A stretch of DNA of 64,000 nucleotides. Origin: Warburgia ugandensis. Its lineage: Eukaryota; Streptophyta; Magnoliopsida; Canellales; Canellaceae. Location of the stretch: contig CP141132.1 in assembly GCA_035236585.1 (NCBI GenBank), positions 44,271,880-44,335,879 on the forward strand, given 5' to 3'. Positions 24,213-34,822 of the stretch are shown one piece after another (position 1 is the first letter of the stretch; each line of letters starts with the position of its first letter). The notes below the pieces were generated by a model. It did not search any database. It saw nothing but the letters and a program-made list of their open reading frames with translations, and had not been told where the DNA came from. The position numbers and the translations under genes are program-made.

Positions 24213-25403
24213 ATAGTACTCAGCTTTATATACAATGAAAAAATCGTTGTATACAATGAATGCATACTTTTTTTTATGTGAAATTAAGGAAAACCCTAAC
24301 TATATGATGCAACATAAGTGCTTAGTTTAATTCATGAGCTGAATTAATGTTCTTTATTAATGCATAGGGTGATAGCTTTTAGACCTAAATCTAGATAGCT
24401 CCTCCTCTTATCCAGGCTAGACTATTGCTTACTGGTCAGGTTATGCTCTAAAGTAGTTAATACAATTCTCATGTTGGGAGGCGTTTAGACCTCAACTAAT
24501 ATCAATGAAAGGCATGAGAAAATCACTTGGATTTGGTATAACAACGATGCTCAGAAGCTACTGGAGTGACAATAGATCTAACCTTCAAAAAGATTCCTAC
24601 AATCTCAAAAACCTAGGTCTCATATTACTTGATTATAAATTAATGTTCAAGGGTTGGGATTGCATACATACCATGAATTTGATTGATTTATTGGGGCAAG
24701 GATTTAGTGATGAAATCTAGTCCTTATCTTATAAGGGTTCCTATGGGACCCTTACAATCAATGTGTTCCATTCCACCATGAAGCAGTAAACGTGCAATAC
24801 AATACAAGGAAAGCAAACTAATGCCTACCTATATTCTATTTAGCAAAGGGTTATCACCTCAATAGACAAAACATATAACCAAACAATTTGTGCCTTGGTT
24901 ATAGTTGGGCTTAGGCTATCCCTTATTAAATAGGCGCAAAAACTAATGCAATGACTCAAAATACAATGCAACAAGTATAATGAATGATCCTATCTATATG
25001 AGTTACACTACCATCAAGGATGTAAAGTATACTAAATGCAACTACAATGGAAATAGTAAAGTTGAGTGTGGGCCACCGTACCCCACATTTGCCCTGTATT
25101 AATACAACCCATTTGAAATTGAATAAAGAAACAACAAATTACAATGGGGCCTCAATACAAGTTCACTCAAAAGAAAAAGACCCTAATTTAGGAAAGCAAT
25201 AAAATTTGACGAAGCTTTGGCCCATAGGATTGTCGCCGCTCTTTTGCAAAATTCCCCTCACACAAAACAAGCAAGATATGTCAACTTTTGAGGAATTATC
25301 AAAATATGCAAGAATGATGCAAAAATTCTAATCTAATGCAACCTAAAACTACTACTAAGAAAAACAATCTAAATAAAGATCCAACTACAAATCTGTTACG
25401 ATT
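24213..25403 (-). other. 5' leader of element B
   Basis: Non-coding leader between primer site and gag. Parts of it resemble the leaders of C (46100-47230) and F (61620-62760): blocks around 24380-24740 on 'tagctcctcctctta' and the tract of short T-rich and purine-rich stretches. Confidence 0.55.
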
Positions 25404-25420
25404 CCCTGACAACATAGCCA
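25404..25420 (-). other. Degenerate tRNA-Asp primer-binding site (B)
   Basis: Minus strand TGGCTATGTTGTCAGGG aligns with TGGCGCCGTTGCCGGGG, the complement of the plant tRNA-Asp 3' end used by Athila/Tat elements. It lies six bases from the LTR end at 25427. Confidence 0.65.
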
Positions 25421-25426
25421 AAAACT

Positions 25427-27178
25427 TGGTGTAGCTTTAAAAATACTCATAAGTGCATGAATGAATTGTAGTAGATGTATATGAGTGTGTCAATACCATG
25501 GGGAATCTCATGAAAGTGTGTGCTGGATGGATCTCATTTAAACTATTTAGCCTAACAAAAAAATGGGTTTATCCTAAAGTAAGGATGGAAACTAAAAATG
25601 CATGGAAATAAAAACTTCCTAAATTTAGAACTTTCGAAATCTAAATATGAAAACTTTTTAAAATTAACCTAACATCCAAATTAATCTAGATAACAATAAA
25701 CTAAACCTAAGCATGACCTAAACTAAACATGCAGACTAAAGAATTAACAGCCAACTAATATTCATGAATGCAAAGTGGAGTGTGTATGATTCATTGCATG
25801 GATTAATGCATGAATTAAAGGTAAGAATGGAAAGCATGGTGCACATGGAAGTATGAAATATAAAGCATGGAACTAAGATGAAAACTAACCTAGATGGAAT
25901 GCGTGCAAATCTAAACATGATGAACAAATAGTTTATGGAACCACATGTCACAACCATGCACATGAACCATGGGGGTGTGTGCATAGAGCATGTTTGTGCT
26001 TCATGTGAAATTTCAATCCAGTTAATCTAAAATGTTGTACATGTAATCAAAATATGGAATGGACATATTAACAGCCATGAAAAACCAAATTCAAACCAAG
26101 AAGAACATCCATGAACATCGCACAATTACCATTGAATCAAAATTTCATTGATTGAATTAAAATTGTGTAAAAGTGTGGTACGCACTCTCCATGAAGTGTG
26201 AGCACCCTTCTTAAACCTAAAAACAATCCCCAAACCCTCACCAATCATCCAATCATCAATCAACAGTAAGCATGAGGAACTTAAGGAGAAAGATGGGCAA
26301 GGATCTTGATATAAGAACTACACTCCCTTAGCTGTCCCTACAAGAGAGTTGTTGCTTTTAGATTCAAGGATTTAAGGAACAAAACTAAGGTAAACAATCA
26401 AAGAAATCAAGGCAATAAATCAAGGAAAATTAAAGGACGAAATCAAAGGACAAGTAATAAACTAAAAGCAACAACTAAGGAATTGAAGGAAACCACTAGC
26501 CTGATCTTAGAGGACATCAAAGAGAGAACAAAATCCAAAGGGAGGAGGTGTGGAAGGGCTGGAAGAGAAGTTGCCACTATGGGAAATTGTATTGAGACCC
26601 TAAGGAAGGTGAAAGGTGAGAGGTGCCAGCTTTTTAGGAGAGGGCATGCTCCCCTTCTCAAAAGTGTTTCCACATGAAAACACTTTAGGGTTTATATGGT
26701 TTGACTGCTTTCTAATCTTGATAGCTTATGATCCTAGGGTGGAAATAAAAAGATACTCTTTAAAGGTTGTGATGAACTTAGGAAGTGGAGAAAGGAAGCC
26801 TTAAAAATAAGAAATCATGGAGACCCTTTTTAGAGCATTCAATGTGGAGTGTTCATAGGGATTCGGAATGGTAATTGAGAGCTAGAGATTCAAAGTTGTT
26901 AATGGCATGAGATGGGATTTAGAAATGGACAGAGATGGAGGTTAGGATTTGATTAGGTGGTATGGAGGGAGTCATTAATCAAATTAGAAACTTAGGACCT
27001 CTAAGAATGTGAGAAAGGTGGGAGATGCCACCTTATTAGGAGGGGGTGTCTTCCCTGTGTAAAAATCATGGAGGGCATATGGAATTGGAAAGAAATAGAT
27101 GAAAGAGGGATGAGTGAGGGGGAAAGAGATATCAATGATGTGGCATTAGAGGAATAGAATGTTGGTTGTTGAAGTAAA
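25427..27178 (-). repeat. 5' LTR of element B, part next to primer site
   Basis: Ends ...gctacacca (minus strand), like LTR A. It continues at 38765 on the other side of the Tekay-like insertion: the sequence before 27178 and after 38764 together is collinear with LTR E1 near 57120-57560. Confidence 0.75.
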
Positions 27179-27652
27179 TGTGAAAACCCCAATTTTTTTG
27201 GAATTATTTGGAATTTTTATGAAAATTGAGCTGAAATATTATATTAATTTTTAGAAAAAGAATTAGGTCTTGAAACATAGATATTTGGAATCATTCATTG
27301 GAAACTAGTCAGAATGACTGTAAGCATGCTAACATATGAGCTCGGGATGAAAAATCCCTATTTTTCATAATTTTTGTGAATTTACATTTACCCATAAGGG
27401 TAAAATGGTCATTTCACTCTTGTGTGGGGCCTACAAAAGTTAGGTGAGCTTGTGGATAGCCAGCTCAGGAAATATCAATTATAGAGAATGAACATGATGA
27501 GGAATAGGCTTTTAATTTTATAAGAAAAGTGGAAAATTATTTAAAATTAAAATAATTAAAATTTTAATTAAAATAATGCAAAAATAACCCTACAAATACC
27601 CCTCCTGTAGGCTGCACAAAATTGCACAAACTCCTTGGACTCTCCTCTCCTC

Positions 27653-27653
27653 T

Positions 27654-27704
<51 letters not shown>

Positions 27705-27731
27705 TCTCTCTCTCTCTCTCTCTCTCTCTCT

Positions 27732-27773
<42 letters not shown>
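27653..27773 (+). repeat. (CT)n microsatellite in 5' LTR
   Basis: About 120 bp of CT with a few tgct interruptions, just downstream of the LTR TATA region. The partner 3' LTR has only a mixed pyrimidine tract here (34860-34950), so the expansion followed insertion. The Arg-Glu and Leu-Ser frames on it are artefacts. Confidence 0.95.
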
Positions 27774-27775
<2 letters not shown>

Positions 27776-29972
27776 TTCCTTTTTCTTTCTTTTCTTTTAT
27801 CTCTCTTCCCCTTATAGCCACAGAGTGCATTTGCGGACGCACCAGAGGGGAATATTCCCCCAGATTTGTTGGGCATGTCCACAAACGCGTCATCCCCGGA
27901 GGAACTAGGGTTTCACCCTTGGTACTGTGTTTCAATTAGGCATCCATTTTCAGCCATTGAAACATGATCTTGACCATTCATATTGTTTGAAATTTCACAA
28001 GCTTCAAAAGTCTTATGATTTCACAATGATCATAGGCATATTCACTGGTGAAATCACTGGAGAATAGTAAGTATGGCGACCTATATTTTCCAGCATGGAT
28101 CTCTCTTTTTTTGGCCATATTTTCTAATTCTGGACACCATAGGTAGGTACCCCTCATCCCCCTCTAGCTATTTCGATAGGTTTCAATGTATGAAGATCAA
28201 TGGATTGGATTTTCCAGCAAGATTTTTTTGGTGAATCTAGTACCAGTGAAACAGGTGAAAAACACCTATAAAATGTATGTTTTTGAAGGTTTTGAGTCAT
28301 TGGATGGATTCAGAGGGTCCCAAAATCCCAGGGGATGAAATTTGAGATGTTGGATCATTCAAATCTGGGAGATATGGGGGAAAAGCTGATCTGACGGTCT
28401 AGATCGGATTGTCATGGCTATCCTAGGTCACCCCTCCCTGTACACTGGATATCACTAGTGGAATACATTGGGGGTGGGCAGCTGATCGATCCATCGATCT
28501 GTGAACCCAGATTAAATCTGGGCCCTTATTTTGATCTGAAACATTAAAACTTCAATTTAGGGCTCATTTTAACTCCAAATCAAGATAAAAAAGAAGCTCT
28601 GGATTCTAAGTGAAGAGTAGAATCTAATAGAAATATAAAATTCATGTTTTATTCAATGTAAAAATCTATAAATTACAAAAAGAGGTACATGGAATTAGTA
28701 GTTAGATGTGACTGATCTGGGATGAATTAAGAAATTTACTCTTAATGGAAGAGAAATCTTAAAAATAATCATATATTTACTTGATCTGACTAATCCTACA
28801 TGATCAAAACTATAAAATAGTATGGATGATGATCTAAAATAGTATTAATCAAGAAAGATCAGATCATATGATGAGATACATCAATGATCTAGTGATGATA
28901 TCACATTAAGAGAATGTGATAGATTTGAATAATGAAAGATCAAGATCTAAACACTTAATAGGATGAAAAATGAATAGAAATATAAATATGATCATTTGAT
29001 CAAAATGAATAAATATGATGTATTCAAATGAGCATGTGAAGTATTAAATTTTATTGTAAATGTTCTTTTATTTTCTTAGTAGATTTAGTTGTTAGATTTA
29101 TTTATTTAAGCTTTAATTGTTCATGTTATGTAAATTACATAGAAAATGTAATTAAATGAAAATAGATATTGATGAACATTTACAATGAATATGGACATGG
29201 ACTTAATGATAGTAAGGGCTATAGTTAGTAGGATAATATAAAGAATATCATTTCCTTGGCCCAAATTAGGAGACTAATAAACCCTATTAATGACATTTTA
29301 AATGTTCATGGATTTAATTAAAATCAAATAGCAAGAGTACTTAGGGTTTAATGCTCATACAAACCTTATATGAGGACTGAATTAACCATTCTATGAGTAG
29401 CTTTTAACTGATAAGCCTTAGTCAATTCTAAAATAAGGAGGATCTATCTAGAATTAGGAGTGCATAAATTATCTTCAATTAGTAAAACATTAACTGGTTA
29501 AATAATAATAAGATCATAAAAGGATAATAAACTATCTAATCCTAATAAAAATGGTAATTAAGATAATAAAAAATCAAATAAGATCCATAAGGAGATCTTG
29601 AATGATCAAGAATAATAAGAATAATAATATAGTATGTATGTTTTCAAGTAGTATAAATATTAGATTCAAATGTAGATCAATAGATTAGATCCTTGATCAA
29701 TATGATCCAAGGAATAAGATCCAAACATCCTATGTAAGGATGATCAAAAGAACAATTAGGAAGTATAAATGAGTTAAGGAATGACTATATACATATGATT
29801 TGACAGATACATGAAGGATATGATGATCAAGATCAATGAGAAGATGGATGGTTGAAAGTAAAGGTAGGTGGACCTTAAGAATATATTCAATATATAAGAT
29901 ACATGTATTGTACACTTGATCTTATCTTGATAAATGTGTTTTGATTATAATTGCCTTGGAATTATTATGAAT

Positions 29973-30094
29973 CAACAAATGATGTTGAAATGAATACAAA
30001 GGGATTGATTAAGTAATTATAAAATTACTTAAGACAACATATGATGTTGAAATAAATACAAAGGATTGATTAAGTAATTATGAAATTACTTAAT
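29973..30094 (+). repeat. 62-bp tandem pair in 5' LTR
   Basis: Two units starting caacaaatgatgttg and caacatatgatgttg. Each ends in a small palindromic aagtaattat...aattactta. Confidence 0.8.
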
Positions 30095-30540
30095 GGGTAG
30101 AATGGAAAGATTTGAACTATATAAGTTGGAACCCCAAATCTTAAGGAAAGAAGTATAGGCATGTCTTATTATAACTAGACACAAAGTCTGTAAGTATTGA
30201 AATATTATTTTCCATACAAGCATGGAGGCTTGTGATTTTGTTTTAAGACAAGCTTATGCCTGGGGATGCCAATGCTAGGAGAGTTGTGAGGGTCTGGTCA
30301 CCTGCTCTTCGAAATTGATTATGATGATGATACCGTACCTAAAGAGAGGCAAAATGTCCGGTGGGGCAATTATGGGAAGGCCACCACTATGACAGCCATG
30401 GTTCCCCTCATACTAACATGGATCTATATTTTCCACCATGGTGTTAGCGGACTATTTATGCAATTATCTGGGCGTGCTGTACGGATTGAGACTGCGAGCA
30501 TGGTAGTCCTTTAGTATTTTGCATTATGATGCAATTGATT

Positions 30541-30589
30541 ATGGCATGATGAGATGCCTTATGTTATGGCATGATGAGATGCCTGGTAA
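30541..30589 (+). repeat. 25-bp repeat, two copies (5' LTR)
   Basis: Unit atggcatgatgagatgcctt occurs at 30541 and 30566. The 3' LTR has four units at 37932-38026. Confidence 0.85.
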
Positions 30590-30885
30590 AAGTAATTACC
30601 AATGTAATATTGGAGGATGATTCCCAATATGGTATGATTATATATTAACACTTAGTGTTAATATTGAAATCAGTTTGGAAATGAGATATTATTGATGATA
30701 TTGACTATATTCACTATTTTCAGTGGTTTTATTTATATGTAATACATACATATAATTCATATGACAAGTGAAGGATAAAATGGTTATCCAATTGTATAAA
30801 TTGATTTATATCATGGATATAATGAACTGTTGATTTGGAGATATATTGAACATATTTCTTAAATCCCCTACTAAGCATAGCTTGC

Positions 30886-30923
30886 TGAGATATTGTAAAT
30901 GTTTGAATGTTTACAATATCTCA
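30886..30923 (+). other. 14-bp inverted repeat near 5' LTR end
   Basis: Arms tgagatattgtaaa (30886-30899) and tttacaatatctca (30910-30923) are identical to those in the solo LTR at 6428-6458, although the LTRs around them are strongly diverged. The 3' LTR copy (near 38326) is decayed in the second arm. Confidence 0.8.
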
Positions 30924-31317
30924 GATATAGTTAAAGAAGATTGAAAGCTCAAGACTTGTGGATAATCATCATTGAGCTATTGCTCAGGGTATTTACTTTG
31001 AGGAAGATTGTATTAAGTTTTTTGTAATTTGGATTGTAATATTTGGACAAGATATGTAATGACTACCGGGGTTGTGTATGTGAACCACAAGATTGATCCT
31101 GATTTTAATAAATGTATTTCTATTGTTATTCAATGAAAATTTTATTTATACAAAAATCTTTGTATGATAAGTAATTTGAGGTGGTACTCGAGTTTTTGAC
31201 AAATCAATTTCAAAGAAAATATGTTTCTGCTGCTTGTATTTAAATTTTTTTCAAAATCAGGGCCCTACCTTTGCAAATATTTATGAAAATATGTTTTAAA
31301 ACCCGGGTTGTCATAGT

Positions 31318-31329
31318 TGGTATCAGAGC
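31318..31329 (+). other. Primer-binding site, initiator Met tRNA
   Basis: TGGTATCAGAGC matches the complement of the plant initiator tRNA-Met 3' end, the usual primer of Tekay/Del and other chromovirus relatives. It lies two bases after the 5' LTR end. Confidence 0.9.
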
Positions 31330-31447
31330 GATTCATCCAGTCACTCATAGTCCCTACATGCCTAATATTAAGATGGCAATCCAAATTTAGGTTAGGATAG
31401 AATTAGTTAAATAGAGTGTTTATATAGAAAATTTTATTTATGAGTAG

Positions 31448-32571
31448 ATGCCACCTAAAAGAACTAGGACGATGGCTTAGAGGACTAGTGATTCCAATCT
31501 GGAGCATACATCTCAAGAAAATAATGTTGAGGAAATTATAATAAGAGTACTGCGAGGTCTTCTTCCCCATCTCAACAACCTCAGGTGCCTATCTAGCCTG
31601 TAGCAGTACAAAGTGCACCAGCTCCAGCTTAGCATGAAGTGGGGCTCATCACACCTGTTCAAAGAAATAATACTCCAACACCAGTACATGATCATTTTTC
31701 ACCTGTACCTATGGGAGTAACTAGAAATTCTCAATTATAGCCAAAGAAGTTGGATAAAGTGGTGGAAAGATTTCAGAAAATGGTGATAGGTTATAATGGA
31801 AAGGGCGATGCTAAAAAAGTGGAGGAATGGATATATGAGGTGGAGAAAACTTTTGAAATTTTACAAACTTCGAAAGAATTAAAAGTCAAAATGGCCACTT
31901 ATATTTTGAAACAAGAAGCTACCTTCTGGTAAAGATCGGCAAAGAGGAATTTCTTTCCAAACCCAGAAAATATCTCTTGGGAAAAATTTAAGGAGGTTTT
32001 CAACAACAAATATTTTCCTCTTCATGTTCAAACCAGAAAGGAAAAAGAATTTCTAGATCTACAACAAGGGAGTATGTATGTCGTAGAGTATGAAAACAAA
32101 TTCATACAATTGAAGAGGTTTGCACCACATATCTATGGTACGGATAGGTAGACCATTGGTAGATTCCTGGGAGGACTTCATCCAGGATTGAGAACTAAAG
32201 TGTTGGGTACCAAACCCACAACTTTAGTGGAATGTGTAGAAATGACCTCCAAATTTGAGGAGGATTTTTAGGAAAATCAAAATGGGAAAAGAGTAGAGAT
32301 GGGAAACTTTAATCTAAGAACTTTTAAGAAAGGTAAGGGGCCCATGAATAATTTCAGGCCACCAAGAATTCAAGGAAATCCCACCTTTAGACAAAATCAA
32401 AGGCATTGTCCCAATTATAGAAGATTCCACCCTGGGAATATATGCCTTAATCCAATACAACAACGACCTCCAATTCAGTGTTATAAATGTGAGGAATTGG
32501 GACACATGACAAATAATTGCAATAAACAACTGGAAATTAAGGATGCAAAACCAAAGAATGTCCCTAGATAG
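31448..32571 (+). pseudogene. gag remnant with zinc knuckle (Tekay-like)
   Basis: Begins MPPKRTRTMA. The stretch 31750-31930 gives the retrotransposon gag core (AKKVEEWIYEVEKTFEIL), followed by FPLHVQTRKEKEFLDLQQGS near 32020 and the CCHC zinc knuckle CYKCEELGHMTNNC at 32479-32520, spacing CX2CX4HX4C. In the family this protein forms the particle and the knuckle binds RNA. The domain order and motifs are those of Tekay/Del-type gag. It is broken by a few changes and is a fossil. Confidence 0.85.
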
Positions 32572-32581
32572 TAAATAAGGA

Positions 32582-32703
32582 TATTTGCTATTACTGACGT
32601 TCAAGCCCAAACCTCCAATGTGGTGATTGAAGGTACTTTGGTTATATATGATAACTATGCAAAAGTATTGTTTGATTATGGAACTATACACTCTTTTATC
32701 TCC
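32582..32703 (+). pseudogene. Aspartic protease remnant (Tekay-like)
   Basis: The stretch gives IFAITDVQAQTSNVVIEG and later YAKVLFDYGTIHSFIS, resembling the family's VLFDSGATHSFIS active-site block. It directly follows gag, as in Ty3/gypsy order. Only this block is recognised, and it is not active. Confidence 0.75.
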
Positions 32704-34228
32704 TATACATCTACCATTGAAATATTAGAGGTATAACTTAGATGTGATAACCCCAGTTAGTGAGTTGGCAAGGGTAAGAAAAATTTCAACCTTTATAAGA
32801 AAGGTAAAATTGAAATTTCTGAAGAATTGATATTAGAAATAGAAATGATATTACTTGAGAATAATTTAAAGAAATACTGAGTATTTCTCTCCAAAATCAG
32901 TTAATGAGAAGAAATTTGATAAATAGATGATTAATTTCTGGAGTAAGAAGGAATGATTGTTTTACACTTGAGGAAAAATTTAGAGATAAATTAGACAAAG
33001 AAGAATAGTGAAAGTGGGAAATTATAATCTCAATTTTTTTTTTTGAAAACCAAGTTAACCATGATAATATATGTTCACAATGAGATCATAGTCCATACAT
33101 CTTGTACATCAAATATGAATCTACTAAGATAACTCATTAGATGAGTCAGCACAAGAGATCATCAAGATTAAGATGTATATTGATCTTGTACTACTGATAT
33201 GATTGATATTGGTATATTGGAATAATTATGGACTATAGTAAAAAGAAAAATACATTTTTTTTCACATTGATGGGGAAACAGTCATAGTATATGAGAAATA
33301 AGACCCTGTAAACAAATATAAGAAGCTAAACATATTGTTTTGAAAGTCCATCATTTTGGATAAATGTGGTGATTATAGAGGATGAATAATTTAAGATTAT
33401 GGAAAAGGATATAGCTAGAAAATTTCAAGATATATTGAGGACTTTCCAAGATTTTCAATCTAATACCAGATTGAGTTATTACTTATTACATCTCAAATTC
33501 TTTATGGTATTTTAGAAGATGGTATAAGATGATATGAATAAGTTGAATAGTCAAGGACTATTATGCAGAGGATTTATTTGACTAAATAACTTATTTTGGA
33601 GAACAACACAAATATTAGAAAAAGGATGGATTATTAAGATTATGCACTGATTAAGATGCTAGATAATGTTATTAAGGAGGTTAAGTAACCTCAACTCCCA
33701 TAAGATGTGACATTCTTCAAAACTCAATATAAAATTTGAGTTATACTTTTGAGATAAATGATCTTTATGAATGTGATGAAGGAAAGTTTTCTTGGATAAA
33801 TGAGAAATAGTATGTATTGACAATATATGGACTTTGAAACATCATGAATTAAAATGTTTACAAAATTTGGTAAGTGTAAAGACTAGCTAGAGAAAGTAAA
33901 TTTCCATGACATATGAGGATAACATTGATGTTGATCCTTCACTGGAGTCAAGAAAGTTACTATGGTATTTCATATAAGGACTTAGAAAGGAAATAGAAAA
34001 GTCCTTGTGGATGCTTCATAATGATTTTCAAGTATACTATACAGTGAAAAGGTAAATAACTAATTATGAGAATATCAAGAATATTAATATGACTCCATAA
34101 TAGTAAAAGAATAGATTTTACAAAAGCTATGATAAGATGATAGTGAAAATTTGAGGAAAGAAATATCATCAGAGGGAATTTTTTTTGAAGAAAATGATAT
34201 ATGAATATTTTTGAATTAAGATGAAATG
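32704..34228 (+). other. Degenerate internal region of Tekay-like element
   Basis: No reverse transcriptase or RNase H motif could be recognised in any frame. The sequence is AT-rich and heavily decayed, or rearranged. Confidence 0.5.
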
Positions 34229-34370
34229 TTTACTTCCAAAGGTTGGAAGGTTATACTAAGAACATAAATTATTTCAATTAAGATTTAACATTTCACCCTT
34301 GGTTGATAGTCAAAGAACTATCCATACCTTGGAGGTCATGTTAAGGAGTATTTCTATTTGGATGAAATAG
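34229..34370 (+). pseudogene. Integrase core remnant (Tekay-like)
   Basis: Near 34232 FTSKGWK resembles FTSRFWK. At 34302-34349 VDSQRTIHTLEVMLRS resembles the DGQSERTIQTLEDMLRA block of Ty3/gypsy integrases. The two blocks lie in the right order and spacing. Strongly broken. Confidence 0.65.
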
Positions 34371-34814
34371 GGAGTAATAATATGATGAGAATTACTGATG
34401 GATAAAGTAAAGATTGATGACACCAGTTAAAGTAAAAATCAAGGTGGAATATTATATTTAATATAATATTAAATTTTAAAAAAATAATCAGGTCTTGAAA
34501 CATAGATATTTGGAATCATTCATAGGAAGCCACTTAGAATGATGGTAAGCATGCCGAAATCTGAGCTCAGGTGAAAAATCCCTATTTTTTGTAATTTTTG
34601 CGAATTTACATTTACCCATAAGGATAAAATGGTCATTTCACTTTTGTGTGGGGTCCACAAAAGTTAGGTTAGCTAATGGACAGCCAGCTCAGGGAATATC
34701 AATGATGAAGAATAAACATGATGAGGAATATGCTTTTAATTTTATAAGAAAAGTGAAAAATCATTTAAAAATAAAATAATTAAAATTTTAATTAAAATAA
34801 TGCAAAAATAATAC

Positions 34815-34822
34815 TATAAATA
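34815..34822 (+). promoter_or_regulatory. LTR TATA box (Tekay-like 3' LTR)
   Basis: TATAAATA within ctataaatacccctcct. The same block, including the acccctcc downstream, occurs in the LTR fragment at 51804-51811 and as tacaaata in the 5' LTR at 27591. Confidence 0.65.

Larger units (their letters stand above)
27179..31315 (+). repeat. 5' LTR of Tekay-like element, 4.1 kb
   Basis: Begins TGTGAAAACCCC and ends ...acccgggttgtcata, three bases before the primer site. It contains a TATA-like tacaaata (27591), a CT microsatellite, a 62-bp tandem pair (29973-30094), a 25-bp repeat (two copies, 30541) and the inverted repeat at 30886-30923. Confidence 0.85.

Noticed and set aside
27564-27939. Four overlapping long frames on both strands (Arg-Glu and Leu-Ser rich)
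   Set aside because: All come from the CT microsatellite and LTR sequence; the partner LTR does not keep them.
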